Source: Limnanthes douglasii subsp. nivea
Taxonomy: Eukaryota; Streptophyta; Magnoliopsida; Brassicales; Limnanthaceae
DNA length: 64,000 nucleotides
Direction of reading: 5' to 3'
Assembly (NCBI GenBank): GCA_036936605.1
Contig: JAUPFV010000001.1
Coordinates: forward strand, 33,737,900-33,801,899
In this document: piece after piece, positions 46,190 through 57,089 of the stretch
Layout: every line of letters starts with the position of its first letter
Position numbering within the stretch: the first letter of the stretch is position 1
The notes under the pieces: generated by a model
Told to the model about the DNA's origin: nothing
The model's database searches: none
What the model saw: only the letters and a program-made list of their open reading frames with translations
Program-made: the position numbers and the translations under genes

Positions 46190-47055
46190 ATGGGAATGGT
46201 AGTAGTTAATTCTGTAGTTACAGTGAAGATTTCGTGCCTTAGGCATATCAAGAATAGAACGATTTTATCTTGTGCTTGTGGTATGGAACTTTGTTCTCGA
46301 ACCGGTTATGTTAGTCTCCCTCGCTCGATCAGTCGTTTCAGGTATGTCTAAAGAAACAACATTAAAAAATGATGGTTATGGCTAACATTTAAGATTAAAT
46401 TGTATCTTTAGAGCCTGTGTAGCCTCGGTTGATTTAATTTGATCATAAAGGTTTGATTTTGGTCATGTTTTGGGTGCGTATAGGCAATCACAGCTGAGAT
46501 GTGTAGAGTTCGTAGTCCAACTTGATATTGTGAGCCAACAGATCTTACTATGCAGCATTTGAATTGTGTTTCTGTATTTTCAGGAGAAGGACATGGTACA
46601 TTAAGAGTGTTGCAGGTGGTAACGAATTCGACTCTTCTTCAACAAACAACACCAATGGTAGAACTCGATTAATTCAGGCACTTCTAGATATTCGGGTAAA
46701 ACTAAGTAAGAGAATTCGAGAGATCAGGAAAGATCTTCCTATGAAGTTGTTGTTTCTTTTGGTGGGATTTTATTGCGCAACTGCCTTTTCTACAGTTATA
46801 GGACAAACGGGCGATTGGGACATTTTATCAGCCGGATTGGCCGTTGTTGTTGTTGAGGGAATTGGAGCCCTAATGTACAATGCTTCATTTCCTTTGCTTA
46901 ACAAGATCAAGAATTTAATCACGATGTTTAATTTTTGGAAAGCTGGATTAACACTTGGTCTATTCTTGGATTCATTTAAATACGAAGTTGATAACATGTT
47001 GGGGCCATGTAACCCTTTTATTATTGATATAGATGTGTTCTCCATATTCTTATAA
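46190..47055 (+). CDS. Ycf20-like (DUF565) protein, plastid-targeted
   Basis: Two coding exons, 46190-46341 and 46584-47055, join in frame (AG|GTATGT ... TTTTCAG|G) to 207 residues. Residues 1-about 60 are basic, Ser/Arg-rich and poor in acids, fitting a chloroplast transit peptide. Residues about 103-182 are the DUF565/Ycf20 core: DLPMKLLFLLVGFYCATAFS, IGQTGDWDILSAGLAVVVVE, MYNASFPLLNK, FWKAGLTLGLFLDSFK, with two or three membrane segments. Nuclear homologues of plastid ycf20 are thylakoid-related; some affect non-photochemical quenching in Arabidopsis, but the molecular role is not settled. The last about 25 residues (VDNMLGPCNPFIIDIDVFSI) extend past the core. It is flanked by LINE debris upstream and converges with RPL28. 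Confidence 0.92.
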
Positions 47056-48452
47056 AATGCAGCTTTTGATCATTAAGCAAGTAGATAAATTGACTTGGGG
47101 CTGTTCTAACCTAATCAGTTGCGTGAAAACTTGGTCTGCATTTGTGGTCTTACACTCTTACCAATCTGGATTAGTTGAGCTCAGCCCGAAGACCGGGTAG
47201 CCAGATCGAAAAAATGGAGCAAGAAAGGTTTGTGATATTATTTATGCTGTGTTTGGTTCGTAATTATGTATTTTGTGTTTTCTATTGATTTTAAGGTATT
47301 AACTGTTTACAAGCCAAACAAAGCCTTAGATGTTCATTGTTCTTAAGCGACAACAGTTTTTACTAATTTCTTCAGTTTTATTTAAAGCCTTTATGGTGTT
47401 TTTCAGTGTTATACACTACTTTTAATTTTTTTTTTTGTTATCCTTCTGATGGTGCCCTTGTACAGGCAGCTTATACAGGCCTAAGTGCAGCTGGGACGGG
47501 CTGGGAAGGGAATACAGCGGGTGTGGTTGAGATTTTTACAGACCTAACTGCACCTTGGAAGAGAATACAGCGGTTGTCGTTAAGATTATGCTGCCTTTTT
47601 TTGGTCGTGGAGGCGAGGTGGGACTGTATTGACGTCCACTTCTGCCCAATCAGAGAAACTCTCTTTAGTTTCTTGACCTCTATATGTTGGTCTAGGTCAA
47701 TTTTTATTGATGTTAGATATAGGACTTTAGTTTTCCAATTTGTGTATCATTTCCGAAAAGGCAGTTTTTACATGTCTGTACCATTTCAATCCAACATGTT
47801 TCAACCGTGTAGAAAACTTTAGTAATTTACTGAAATTCCAGAGACCAAGGGGTTGTTTGCTGGCCAGCTTTTAGTAAGCAAATCTTGGTGAATCTAAAAT
47901 AGTTAGCTGTAGCTTACTAAGCTTTTCAATCTTTCAACAACCAAACAAACATAAGGTGTTTTGACATTGAATACTTAGGTACCGTATTTTAGTGTAATTA
48001 GATTGACCAGTCGATCAACGTAGTCATAATATTAAGTTGGAGAGTGTGGGAGTGCACGATTGTTAGAATATATTGTGACTAGCAAACGAGATCAAAGAGC
48101 ATAGCTGGCTAGGGTCGAACTGAATTTTCATATTTTAACGGTTTTTTAACCACTTTGAAAATAGCCGTTTTTGGACCTGCATACAAATATTTCTGATTTC
48201 CTCCAGTCAAAACCACCAAAATAATTCAATCTGATATTTGTTTACGCATCAGAACTTAGAGGTTATCCAGTGAACCATAAGCCATTGATAACTTTCAATA
48301 GTCCAAAATGTATTAGATTATCAACACAAGATACAAAAAGCCTTTTAATAAGATGAAACAACAATGATTAATATGCATCAACAATCAGAAACGAAGAGTG
48401 AGGAAACGCTAAACAAGTAGGAACACAAAAACTGAAAGAATCCCATTTCGTA
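47056..48452. other. intergenic region with possible short MITEs and a tandem duplication
   Basis: No gene is confirmed. About 47250-47327 has GTGTTTGGTTCGTAA and the complement-like TTTACAAGCCAAACAAAGCC, a possible 80-bp MITE. About 47850-47960 has another (GGTTGTTTGCTGGCC ... CAACAACCAAACAAAC, with inner TAGTAAGC/GCTTACTA). At 47475-47590 a diverged direct repeat shares GAATACAGCGG. A 138-codon frame (47406-47822) overlaps that repeat but has no family signature; it may be 3' UTR of the Ycf20-like gene. Confidence 0.45.
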
Positions 48453-49536
48453 TCACATCTTCCTAAGATCCATACCGGCCTTTTTAGCCACAGCATCAAG
48501 TCCGTTCTTTTCTATTGTCTTTAACGCCTTGGTCGATAATCGTAGCTTCAGAAAGCGCTTACCAGCTTCCCACCATATCTTTTTGTACTGTAGATTAACA
48601 AACTGTAACTTCTTTGTCCTATGGTTGGAGAAAGACACTTTGTACCCATTGTTTGATTTCTTACCCGTAAACGGACATATCCTACCTGAGAAATGAAGTC
48701 ACCGGCTTTAAGGAAATATAGATCACGAAAAGAAACGAGTACAACAGCAACACTTGGTCAACCAACTATTAGACGTTCATCACCTAAGTACAAAGTTACA
48801 CAGCCATGGTTGGTTTTAATTATTCGGAGGACCAACTGACCGATTTTATCTGTATGAACACGAATTTAAGTCCAAAATCCGAGTTCAGTTAAGGAGATAT
48901 CGTCGAGATCATGTCCGGGTTGGGACATGAACGAAAGCGTCATATTGGACACTGAAAAGTGATCAATCCGGGTCGGATAATCCGGTTTGTGTACACAGAT
49001 AGATAATGAATGTACCAGTGGCCAAATAGGTATACATTGTCTAGTTGAAACTATTCGCAAAAGCTCGATCTTATCATCTAAAGCTCTAAACTTGAGATTA
49101 TAACAAAGCTATACACTCATTTGCTCAAAATTCTCCTTCACAAAACACACCATAACATACAATGGAGACAAAAATCTGAGTGTACACCATTTAACAACCA
49201 TAGAGAAAATACCCATATCCCCAAAATTAACAAAATGACTTCTAATTTCTAAGACATAAATCATGAAAGCAATCAAAAAAATGCATTTTAGAGAGAGAGT
49301 GAGAGATTACGAGCAACGGGTGTGAGAGCAGGAGAGAAAGAAGTAGAAGACGTAAGGGGAGCGATGAGGTCAGTTGCGTTGTAGGAGATTTTGATGCCAC
49401 CGAGTTGAGAAGTGACGAAACCTAGTTCTGCAGAGCTGACTCTGGTCCTGGTAAGACAAGCGTCCGGTTTGCGAAAGCGAAGATTGCTGTAACTGTTACT
49501 GACCAATGAAGTGGAAGTAGTTGCTAGTGTTGCCAT
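48453..49536 (-). CDS. RPL28: plastid 50S ribosomal protein L28, nuclear-encoded
   Basis: Two exons on minus: 49536-49311 (75 codons plus one base) and 48685-48453. The junction C|GTAATC ... TTTCTCAG|GTAGG splits an Arg codon and gives 152 residues. Residues 1-about 74 form the transit peptide ([20 protein letters not shown], Ser/Thr-rich). The L28 body starts [20 protein letters not shown] and continues [40 protein letters not shown] and [14 protein letters not shown]28 binds 23S rRNA in the large subunit of the chloroplast ribosome. The intron is 625 bp. The [16 protein letters not shown] stretch in exon 1 is conserved in plant L28 precursors and supports the start. Confidence 0.96.
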
Positions 49537-49618
49537 TTTCTTAGAAGAGTTATGGTTTGTGAAATGGAAAAGAGAGAATCGTTGTTTTGATAAGCTTTTT
49601 TTTTATCCACACTGTCTT

Positions 49619-49643
49619 TTTCTCTCTCTCTCTCTCTCTCTCT
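49619..49643. repeat. CT microsatellite upstream of RPL28
   Basis: Twelve or so CT units on +, i.e. GA on the coding strand, about 85-110 bp before the RPL28 ATG, so in its 5' UTR or core promoter. CT/GA tracts are common there in plants. Upstream, TTGGGCTTGGGCCTG (about 49683) holds GGGCCTG/TGGGC, a site II-like motif often seen before ribosomal-protein genes. Confidence 0.6.
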
Positions 49644-49749
49644 TCGTTCACCATTTTCTGGGTTTACATGGTTGCAGTAATTTTGGGCTTGGGCCTGTGA
49701 GTGTGTGGGACGGGTTTACATGGTTGCGCTAATTTTGGGCTTAGGTCGT

Positions 49750-50639
49750 ATTTCAGATTTGTAAATGTACGATTGACATGTTAAAACACCTTTTAAATTG
49801 GTTTAAATCGCTGTCTACTCCTTCGACTATCACGTTTTTTTTCATTTAGTCTTTCGACTAAAAAATCATCGGTCTGAATTACATCGAATCGCATAAACTG
49901 TTAAAAGCTTCGGTTCGATTCTCTAATATGAAATCGAATTTTTATCAAGTTTAGTCTAATTTAAACTCCTAATATCACGAGTTTGATCAAGTTCCGTAAA
50001 CAATCTGACCAAACCACACACATAACTATCATTTTCTCTGTTCACCAACATATCAATAAATTTTAAATTTTTTTTAAAATAAAATTCCTTATCGTATTTA
50101 AAAGGAAAAAAGAGCATTTCTTTTTGGATATATACTTTTCATTGTGGTTTTTACGTGTCACCCCATTTATTATTACTCGTCTTTTAGTTTTTTTTATATT
50201 TATTTATCTTTGGCCGGTTGAGTTCAATATCCTTGCAATCATGTTCTTTTTAACCCGTTACTTTTCCTTTTATTTTTTTTAATTTTGTTCTCGCTAAATA
50301 TCTTTCTTTTTTATCTGTAAAAACGGACAAGAAGCACATGATACTATTGATTTTTTATTTTGAACAAATTAGAATAAGAGAAATATTTATTGGACCAAAG
50401 GTTTAGTCTTGAAACGGTTTTAATCTTTATATATTAAAGGATAAGTTTAAACCTTATGAAAGATTCTATGTAAAGCCCACTTTGGTTATTATAATTATAA
50501 GGGGTCACTCTCTCGTAAAGAGGTGAACATTTATTTATTATAATTGGATGTTTATTAGAAATAATGAGGAGGAGCTTGGTGAAGGTCGCTCCAAGATTCA
50601 AGATCGACTCAGGGGATTCATAGAATTTTTATGTTTTTT
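49750..50639. other. intergenic, AT-rich, no gene
   Basis: No frame or RNA gene recognised. CTTCGACTATCACG (about 49820) followed by TTTAGTCTTTCGACTA recalls the 34529 MITE family and may be a fragment. Confidence 0.5.
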
Positions 50640-50797
50640 TCTAATTCTTTATGATCTTCTCTTCCCAATGCTTAGTATAGTTTATTACAGATGATGAAAA
50701 TTCACATCTGATTTTTGAAGAGGAAGAATATCTTGTTCTTCTTTCAAAAAACAGAGTTGAAGAACCCAAGCATAGTATCCGTTCTTATACTGGAATA

Positions 50798-52036
50798 GTG
50801 AATCATATATTCAATTTCAATACCTTTGCTAATCTTAAACCAGAAAGTATATGTGAGAAGGACGATCACATCGTTTTTCAATATAATAAATCGATGAAAT
50901 ATTTTTTAATACAGAGTTCTAAAATCACGATTGTGGGAAAATTTACTACTGGTTTACCAAAAAAATCTCTCTTAAACCAATTTCTTGATTCGTTTAAGTT
51001 TAAAGAAAATCTCAGTTATAATATATGGGATTGCCGTCACATTTTCTTCGAATTCGACCTAAATGAAAATATTAGCAAATTCTGGGTTAGACCGTTCTGG
51101 AAGTTGGGCTCCTCTGTCATGAGATTATTTTGCTAGAATCCTGAATTCTCGATAAAAAAATAGACCTCGATTATCTTGGTTTGGGCTAGATTAGAGAAAA
51201 TTCCAGAATACTTATACAATAAAAATATTCTAAATGATATTACAGAATCGATAGGAAGGGTTTACAAATTAGTCATTCATGAAAGAAACAGGGCCTGCAA
51301 TAATTTATGTTATGCTCTGGTGAATTTTATGTTCTTAGCAACATACATAATAACATCTGGGTTGGATTCAGATCAAATGAAGGTTGTTGGATCTCTATAA
51401 GTTATAAAAATCTTCCTTTTTATTGCACCTTATTCTCTCATTTGGGTCACAAAATCAATGCATGTAAGAAGTAGTATATCAATAAATCTGATTACAAGGA
51501 AGAAGATGAGTTTAAAAAAACTATGGTTTAAAAGGCTGATAACCAGAATTCGAAAAGAAAGGTTACTACAAATCAAGTATATTGGCCAAAATTAAAATCT
51601 ATGGTGATTCAAGAAACCTTGCCAAATGAAGATTACAAGAATAGTGTTGTGGATGATAAGATTACATCTGAGAAAAAATAATTCAAACAACAGTCTTTTA
51701 AACAACTTCAGTAAAGATTCATCTCCTCCTAAAGACACTGAGGTTATTGAGGCTTTGAGAAGCCTTGAAGATTGCTTTACGCAATCTTATATGAACAATT
51801 ATGTGAATCTTGATTCTGGAAAAAACACTTCGGATCCTGAGAACATCGGAAGCTCCCCAATCACCCCTATCAGGAAGGATCCTTATTCAGACTCTAACTT
51901 TAACGTTATCTTGAACGGAAAGCTAAAATCTGCGAGGAAAAGTAAAAAACCAAGTAAGTTGGTGATTAAATCCTTGAATTATTCTGAGAACAACAAGAGA
52001 TACAAATCTTTATATGATAATGATGAAGGTTCTTAG
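50798..52036 (+). pseudogene. LINE ORF1 remnant with DUF4283-like domain
   Basis: SSKITIVGKFTTGLPKKSLL, FFEFDLNENISKFWVR, then in a new frame LVWARLEKIPEYLYNKNILN and ITESIGRVYKLV. This is the pattern of the DUF4283 RNA-binding-like domain of plant LINE ORF1. CTLFSHLGHKINAC near 51424 looks like a damaged zinc knuckle. The remainder is Asn/Ser-rich with a basic end (KSARKSKKPSKLV). Frames are broken at about 51134 and 51398. Confidence 0.65.
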
Positions 52037-52793
52037 TTGGAATGTTCGTGGCATAAGTAACAACCCTATAATCAGGGGATTGAAATCAATCATTGTTAAA
52101 GAGAAAGTTAAAAATTTAGCTATTCAAGAACCCTTGGCTAATACTGATAAACTAGAGAAGATATCTATGAAGCTTGGTTACCCTAACTTCGCTACTAATA
52201 TATCTAATAGGATATGGTTGTGTTGGAGTTCTGATTATGACATTGATATTCTTATCAATATGGAGAAATGCTTACACAAGAAAATAACTAACAATACTTT
52301 AATCACTTGCTTTAATCTAACTGTGGTTTATGCTAGATGTTGAAGGGCTCAAAGGCAGATTTTGTGGGATCAATTAAAAGTTTTTGCTAACACAAATGAA
52401 GGATGGTTTACGGTTGGTGATTATAATGTCATTGCATCCACTGATGAACAAATTGGTTGCATTGCTTTATGTCACAACAATATGGAAGACTTTAAGGATT
52501 TCATCAGCGACAGTCACCTTGAGGATGCTGGTTATGTGGGTTCCAAGTTCACCTGGCATAGAAACACAAAGTGGAAGAGGTTAGATCGGGCAATGTACAC
52601 CAACAAATGGTATGAAATCTTCAAAAACACCCATGTTGTTCACATGGTCAGAACTTGTTCTGACCATGCTCTTCTTTTAATATCTGCTAATATGAATAAT
52701 AATAATTCTAATTTCAACAAGAAAAGTTTCAAATTTATTAATATGTGGACTAATCCTGACAGTTTTCTAAGTATGGTTGAGCAGAATTGGTAG
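52020..52793 (+). pseudogene. LINE ORF2 endonuclease remnant
   Basis: MMKVLSWNVRGISNN, LAIQEP (normally ETK or similar), then a stop at 52341. The second half is EGWFTVGDYNVIASTDEQIG (GDYN for GDFN), GSKFTWHRNTKWKRLDRAMY and TCSDHALLLI, with the SDH motif kept. One stop separates two long open stretches, so it is only mildly decayed. Confidence 0.85.
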
Positions 52794-52797
52794 ATTT

Positions 52798-54352
52798 TTT
52801 GTTGATTTTTTTTTGTAGATTTGTGCTAGTTTATAGTGAAATACATGTTTATATTGGTGTTTATAATAGTATAGTGATGTTAGAAATGTTTTGTTGTGGC
52901 TGATTCAGTGTTTTAGAGGTAGATTTAGGAATCGGTTCGAGGTCCTTCAATGGTGGAAAATTTCTGGTTCGTGGTTACCCTGCCGGGTGAAAAGTAGTCC
53001 CACCGGCGGGGAATATATTTTTTTCCAGTTTTCGTTTTTACCCCGCCGGGTGAAAAGTAGTCCAACCGGCGGGGAATGAGTTTTTTTGCATGTGTATTTG
53101 TTACCCCGCCGGGTGAAAAGTAGTTCCACCGGCGGGGAATGTATTTTTTTTAGGTTTCATGAAAAGTAGTCTCACCTTTTGAATTCATCCTTCAATGATT
53201 TCGTTTTTACAAAAAAAATTGTTGGGTTTCGGAGGTTTGGAGTTTTCTTGTGATTTTTGGAATTTTTGCGTTTTTGGAGTTTTTGATTTTGTTGAGTATA
53301 AGAGGGTTGTAGGAGAAGTAATTTTGTGTTTTTCTATTTTGTGTTAACTATACCCACAACTCACTAAAAGACAAAATTAAAGATTCTTAGTCAAAGAGCA
53401 AACCCGTCTTTGACTATTTATTAAAAAATATTCTCTACCATATGGAAATGGTTAACAAAATTTGGGCCTAATTTAGCCAAACCCATAAAATAAAAAAACC
53501 CATTTAGTGAACATTCATTTATTATTGTCGAATATTTTTATTTTCTTTTGTGGGTAATCTTCTTTCTAAATATTTAGAAAGAATTATAGGTGAACCAATT
53601 CAGACACATCATGACATTCTCTCTAAATTTTATGTGAACCACACCCATTCTGAATATTTATATTGGCTAAATTAGGGCCCAAATTTTGTTAACCATTCTC
53701 AAATGATAGAGAATCTTTCTTAATAAATAGTCAAAGACGGGTTTGCCCTTTGACCAAGAATCTTTAATTTTTTTCTTTTAGTGAGTTGTGGGTATAGTTA
53801 ACACAAAATAGAAAAACACAAAATTACTTCTCCTACAACCCTCTTATACTCAACAAAATCAAAAACTCCAAAAACGTAAAAATTTCAAAAATCACAAGAA
53901 AACTCCAAACCTCTGAAACCCAACAATGTTTTTTATAAAAACGAAATCATTGAAGGATGAATTCAAAAGGTGAGACTACTTTTCACGAAACCTACAAAAA
54001 TATACATTCCCCACCAGTGGAACTCACCCGGTGGGGTAACAAATACACTTGCAAAAAAAACTCATTCCCCGCCGGTCGGACTACTTTTCACCCGGTGGGG
54101 TAAAAACGAAAACTGGAAAAAAATATATTCCCCGCCGGTGGGACTACTTTTCACCCGGCGGGGTAACAACGAACCAGAAATTTTCCACCATTGAAGGACC
54201 TCGAACCGATTCCTAAATCTACCTCTAAAACACTGAATCAGCCACAACAAAACATTCCTAACATCACTATACTACTATAAACACCAATATAAACATGTAT
54301 TTCACTATAAACTAGCACAAATCTACAAAAAAAAAATCAACAAAAACAAAAT
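52798..54352. mobile_element. fold-back element with about 0.68-kb inverted arms
   Basis: Arms 52798-53487 and 53672-54352 are nearly perfect inverted copies around a loop of about 185 bp. The outer sequence GTAGATTTGTGCTAGTTTAT is mirrored at the far end. Each arm carries copies of a GC-rich motif flanking GTGAAAAGTAGT. No transposase is evident. The target duplication was not resolved. A transcript would form a very long hairpin. Confidence 0.85.
52978..53145. repeat. three GC-rich palindromic units in the left arm
   Basis: Three units at intervals of about 62 bp. Each is CCCCGCCGG (or CCCTGCCGG), GTGAAAAGTAGTYCNA, CCGGCGGGG, so 9-bp inverted ends around an AT-richer centre. Between units lies sequence such as TTTTTTCCAGTTTTCGTTTT. 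Mirror copies are at about 54005-54165. In the surrounding AT-rich DNA these are sharp GC islands. Confidence 0.8.
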
Positions 54353-54689
54353 TTAGAGATGTTAACTAAGAGTGAATCTAGTAGAGTTGTTGTGGAACGA
54401 GAAAAAGAGTTGAAGTTGGAGCTAATTTGAGTTTGGTGTTTTGGAGGTTTGAAGAAGAAGAAGAAGAAGAGAGGAAATATGGGGCTGTTGTATTTTGGTT
54501 TTGGGGATGATTAGTTTTTAGAGTTATGGCTTAGTGAAAATTGAGAGGATATTTTGGATAAAATAATGGAGCTACTTAAAATTTGTGTGAGAATGGTTAA
54601 AATTGGAGCTGCTTATGAATTATGAAATGACCCTAATTTAGCCGAACCCTATTTATATTTACTATCCCCGGCCAAATTGGGGACTCATC
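54353..54689. other. AT-rich flank of the fold-back element
   Basis: No gene. GAAGAAGAAGAAGAAG occurs near 54453. GAGAATGGTTAAAATT and CCTAATTTAGCCGAACCC (54590-54650) resemble GGTTAACAAAATT and CCTAATTTAGCCAAACCC near the loop of the fold-back element (53450-53500), so the element may extend to here. Confidence 0.4.
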
Positions 54690-54862
54690 ATGACATACAT
54701 TTATATTTGCCAATTCGGGACTCATCACGGCATCAGGCCAAATTCGGGACTCATCATGGCATACATTTATATTTATTATTCCATGCCAATTCGGGACTCA
54801 TCACGGCATACATTTATATTTATTATTCCATGCCAATTCGGGACTCATCACGGCATCCGATT
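54690..54862. repeat. minisatellite, 47-bp unit
   Basis: About three to four copies, some partial, of a unit containing GCCAATTCGGGACTCATCAC, GGCATACATTTATATTTATT and ATTCCAT. Copies differ by ATCATGG/ATCACGG. Open frames across it are produced by the repeat. Confidence 0.75.
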
Positions 54863-55512
54863 TTGGTCGGATTCAGTTCAGCTCCAGATAACAGCCTTTT
54901 GCCTAAGCGAAAATCAGGATTTTAGATTTAAATAAGTTTGGAATCCGAATTTAAATCCGACTTCGATTGATGAACCCACCCATTTATTGAGATCTAAAAT
55001 TATATCATTAGATCTAATTTCAAATTATATCTTTGGACCTATACAGAGATGAACTATTTGTTTCTATGTCCAATCTGAAACCTGTTATGAATTTCAAATG
55101 AGTGATTCTTTTTCCAAACGAGATTTTGGATGTAAAATGCATGTCTATACCCTGGTAATATTTCATCCCAATTAATTGGGTACCATTTGTTAGGGTGGCG
55201 ACCATTTGGGTTTTTGTCAGATCTCTGATTGTAAAAGAAATGACAAACATGTATCCATGATATCTTATTTTTTCCTGTCATATATTGATGCAAGATTGAC
55301 CGCATGATTCCACTATAGTGTACCTATCAACAACATATGTCAAGACTCAAAAGAGTCTTTTGGATTATACAAGACAGACTTCTGCATTCACAGAATGTAT
55401 ATGATGGTACATACAATGATACAAATTCAACAAAACCAGAAACATCATAGCATAAATTCAAGACATCAAACTGCAGTTTATAGAATTACAGGATTCATCC
55501 ATGTATATAGCT
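54863..55512. other. intergenic, no gene; 3' flank of cyanase
   Basis: Minus-strand frames at 55020-55305 overlap each other and show no known motif. 55310-55512 is probably the 3' UTR and terminator region of the cyanase gene. Confidence 0.45.
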
Positions 55513-55659
55513 TCAATGATTCGGTCTTGAAACCATGTTTTCTGATTTCTGCAGCAAAGAAAACATAAGGATAACTTAAATCCATCATTCTGTGAGTCCA
55601 CATAAAACCTTCCATTTTATCATTCAAAAACTTGAGACAGTGGTCGCTTCACAATTTTG

Positions 55660-55711
<52 letters not shown>

Positions 55712-57089
55712 GGGACCATCTAAAAGGGGGTGGGTGGCTTACAAATCAAAGAGTTCGAGTTTGGCTCAGTAAAAGTGCTGCTCGATTCAATAATTTCCGA
55801 GCTCAAATTACTACATAGGCCTTAATTTCTTAGCGAGCGGAGTTAAAATGTCTCCACACGACTCATGATTTAAGCTCGACTACGTATAGGCTCCGTACAA
55901 ATGTCACTCACAGTTTGGTTTGATAAAATTAATATAGGATTAAAATATATCATTAATATAAATTGAAAGTATCAAAAGTCTTGATATTTTATTTGAATGC
56001 ACTCACTGGGCTTACTTTAGCCAAAAATTCTCTTCGAACTCTATTCCAGCTTGACTACTTGAAATTTTTTCAAACTATACTGAAGCCTAAGATCTCATAG
56101 CTTAAATATTTGTATCAAACTCGACCCTATCATGAAATTTGAAAGAAAATACACTTACCTGCTCCGTGTGAGGCAAATACTTGCCGTCCAACGTTAGCAC
56201 CACGCGATCTTTACCATCAACCCCTTTAACTTTGTCCACAGAGCAGTAGAAGTCTATAGCCGACATGCTAATCGCATACCAAACCAGACACAAAAAGCAA
56301 ATGAACAGCATAAGTTACTGAATTTACTTATTATGACTAACAATTTTGTTTATCATTCAGACAGAAGTCCTGGTTTCAATACCTACACTCCTGTCACTAT
56401 GAAATCTAACAACAGTCATCCACCATGTCTATGTCTTACTAGTTATATAGTTCAACAATCACACATGTATTCATAGAACTCAATGTGAACTCGAAGTTTC
56501 ATTCTTTTTCTCCATTTACGAATGAATCATAAACAAGAAAGTATAATCACTCAAACTTCAACCATGAAACTACTAGAGAATCAAAATCAATCGAAAGGGT
56601 CGATGTTCATATGAATTAGTAAACTCTATTCAATATCATAATCAGTATTAAATGCTTACATGCCATCACCGAATTCTTCATTGATGATCTCCTTGATACT
56701 CTCACCAAAATGCATAACCGCTTCATTCAACCTGAAAAAAAGTTCGAAGGACTCGGAAAATAAATAACACTAGCTCTAAATCATCAAAAAACGATAACTA
56801 AACTGGATCTGGAAAATAACCTGTAGACAGTTGGATCTTGGATTAAGCTCGGATCGTAAGACCTCAACGGCGGCGTCATCATCTCTTGCAGAAGATCCTC
56901 CCGTAAGTCCGGCAGTGCCGCCTTAAGCTTAGCTGCGGTTTCCGGCTTGAGCTGAGCTTGGCGACGGAGAAGTTGACCGACGTAGACGTTGGTTAGCCCA
57001 GTCTCCTCCGCGATTTGACTGTGTGTCTTGCCGGATTTTTTTTTCACGGCGAGAAGTTGGCTGGTTATGGTATGTTTGGTCGATTCCAT
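55513..57089 (-). CDS. CYN: cyanate hydratase (cyanase)
   Basis: Four exons on minus: 57089-56821, 56731-56660, 56267-56159 and 55548-55513, all with GT-AG introns, giving 161 residues. Cyanase converts cyanate plus bicarbonate to ammonia and carbon dioxide (via carbamate) and works as a homodecamer, in the cytosol in plants. The N-terminal helical, DNA-binding-like domain spans residues 1-about 75 ([38 protein letters not shown]). The catalytic domain follows ([63 protein letters not shown]). Catalytic residues correspond to Arg90, Glu93 and Ser116, with the same spacing as Arg96, Glu99 and Ser122 of the E. coli enzyme. The last exon codes only [11 protein letters not shown]. Length is near the family norm; all key residues are present. 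Confidence 0.96.
55666..55709. repeat. (TA)n microsatellite in cyanase intron 3
   Basis: About 22 TA units within the 610-bp intron between exons 3 and 4, next to an unremarkable AT-rich intron body. Confidence 0.9.

Larger units (their letters stand above)
50640..52797 (+). mobile_element. second LINE fragment (ORF1 and endonuclease)
   Basis: Non-LTR element keeping the 5' half: ORF1 and the ORF2 endonuclease. It lacks RT altogether, ending after DSFLSMVEQNW where the fold-back element begins. Retention of the 5' half is the opposite of normal 5' truncation, so the 3' part was removed or displaced by the later insertion. Confidence 0.75.

Noticed and set aside
49820..49930. Possible further copy of the 34529 MITE family
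   Set aside because: Only CTTCGACTATC and TTTAGTC-like motifs match; no termini or target duplication.
52891..53129. Open frames on both strands (VKSSPTGGE repeats; mirrored at 53970-54250)
   Set aside because: The frames arise from palindromic repeats and appear identically on opposite strands of the two arms, so they are not evidence of a protein.
52978..53145. CRISPR-like look of three GC-rich repeats with spacers
   Set aside because: Plant nuclear context, only three units, spacers themselves similar, and the whole is mirrored in the second arm; it is part of a fold-back element.
54677..54935. Two overlapping frames with repeated peptides such as GTHHDIHLYL and IYIYYSMPI
   Set aside because: They are translations of the 47-bp minisatellite in different frames; no start context or homology.
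55020..55305. Minus-strand frames downstream of cyanase
   Set aside because: Two overlapping frames, no motif, no splice sites connecting them with cyanase; the cyanase reading frame is complete without them.
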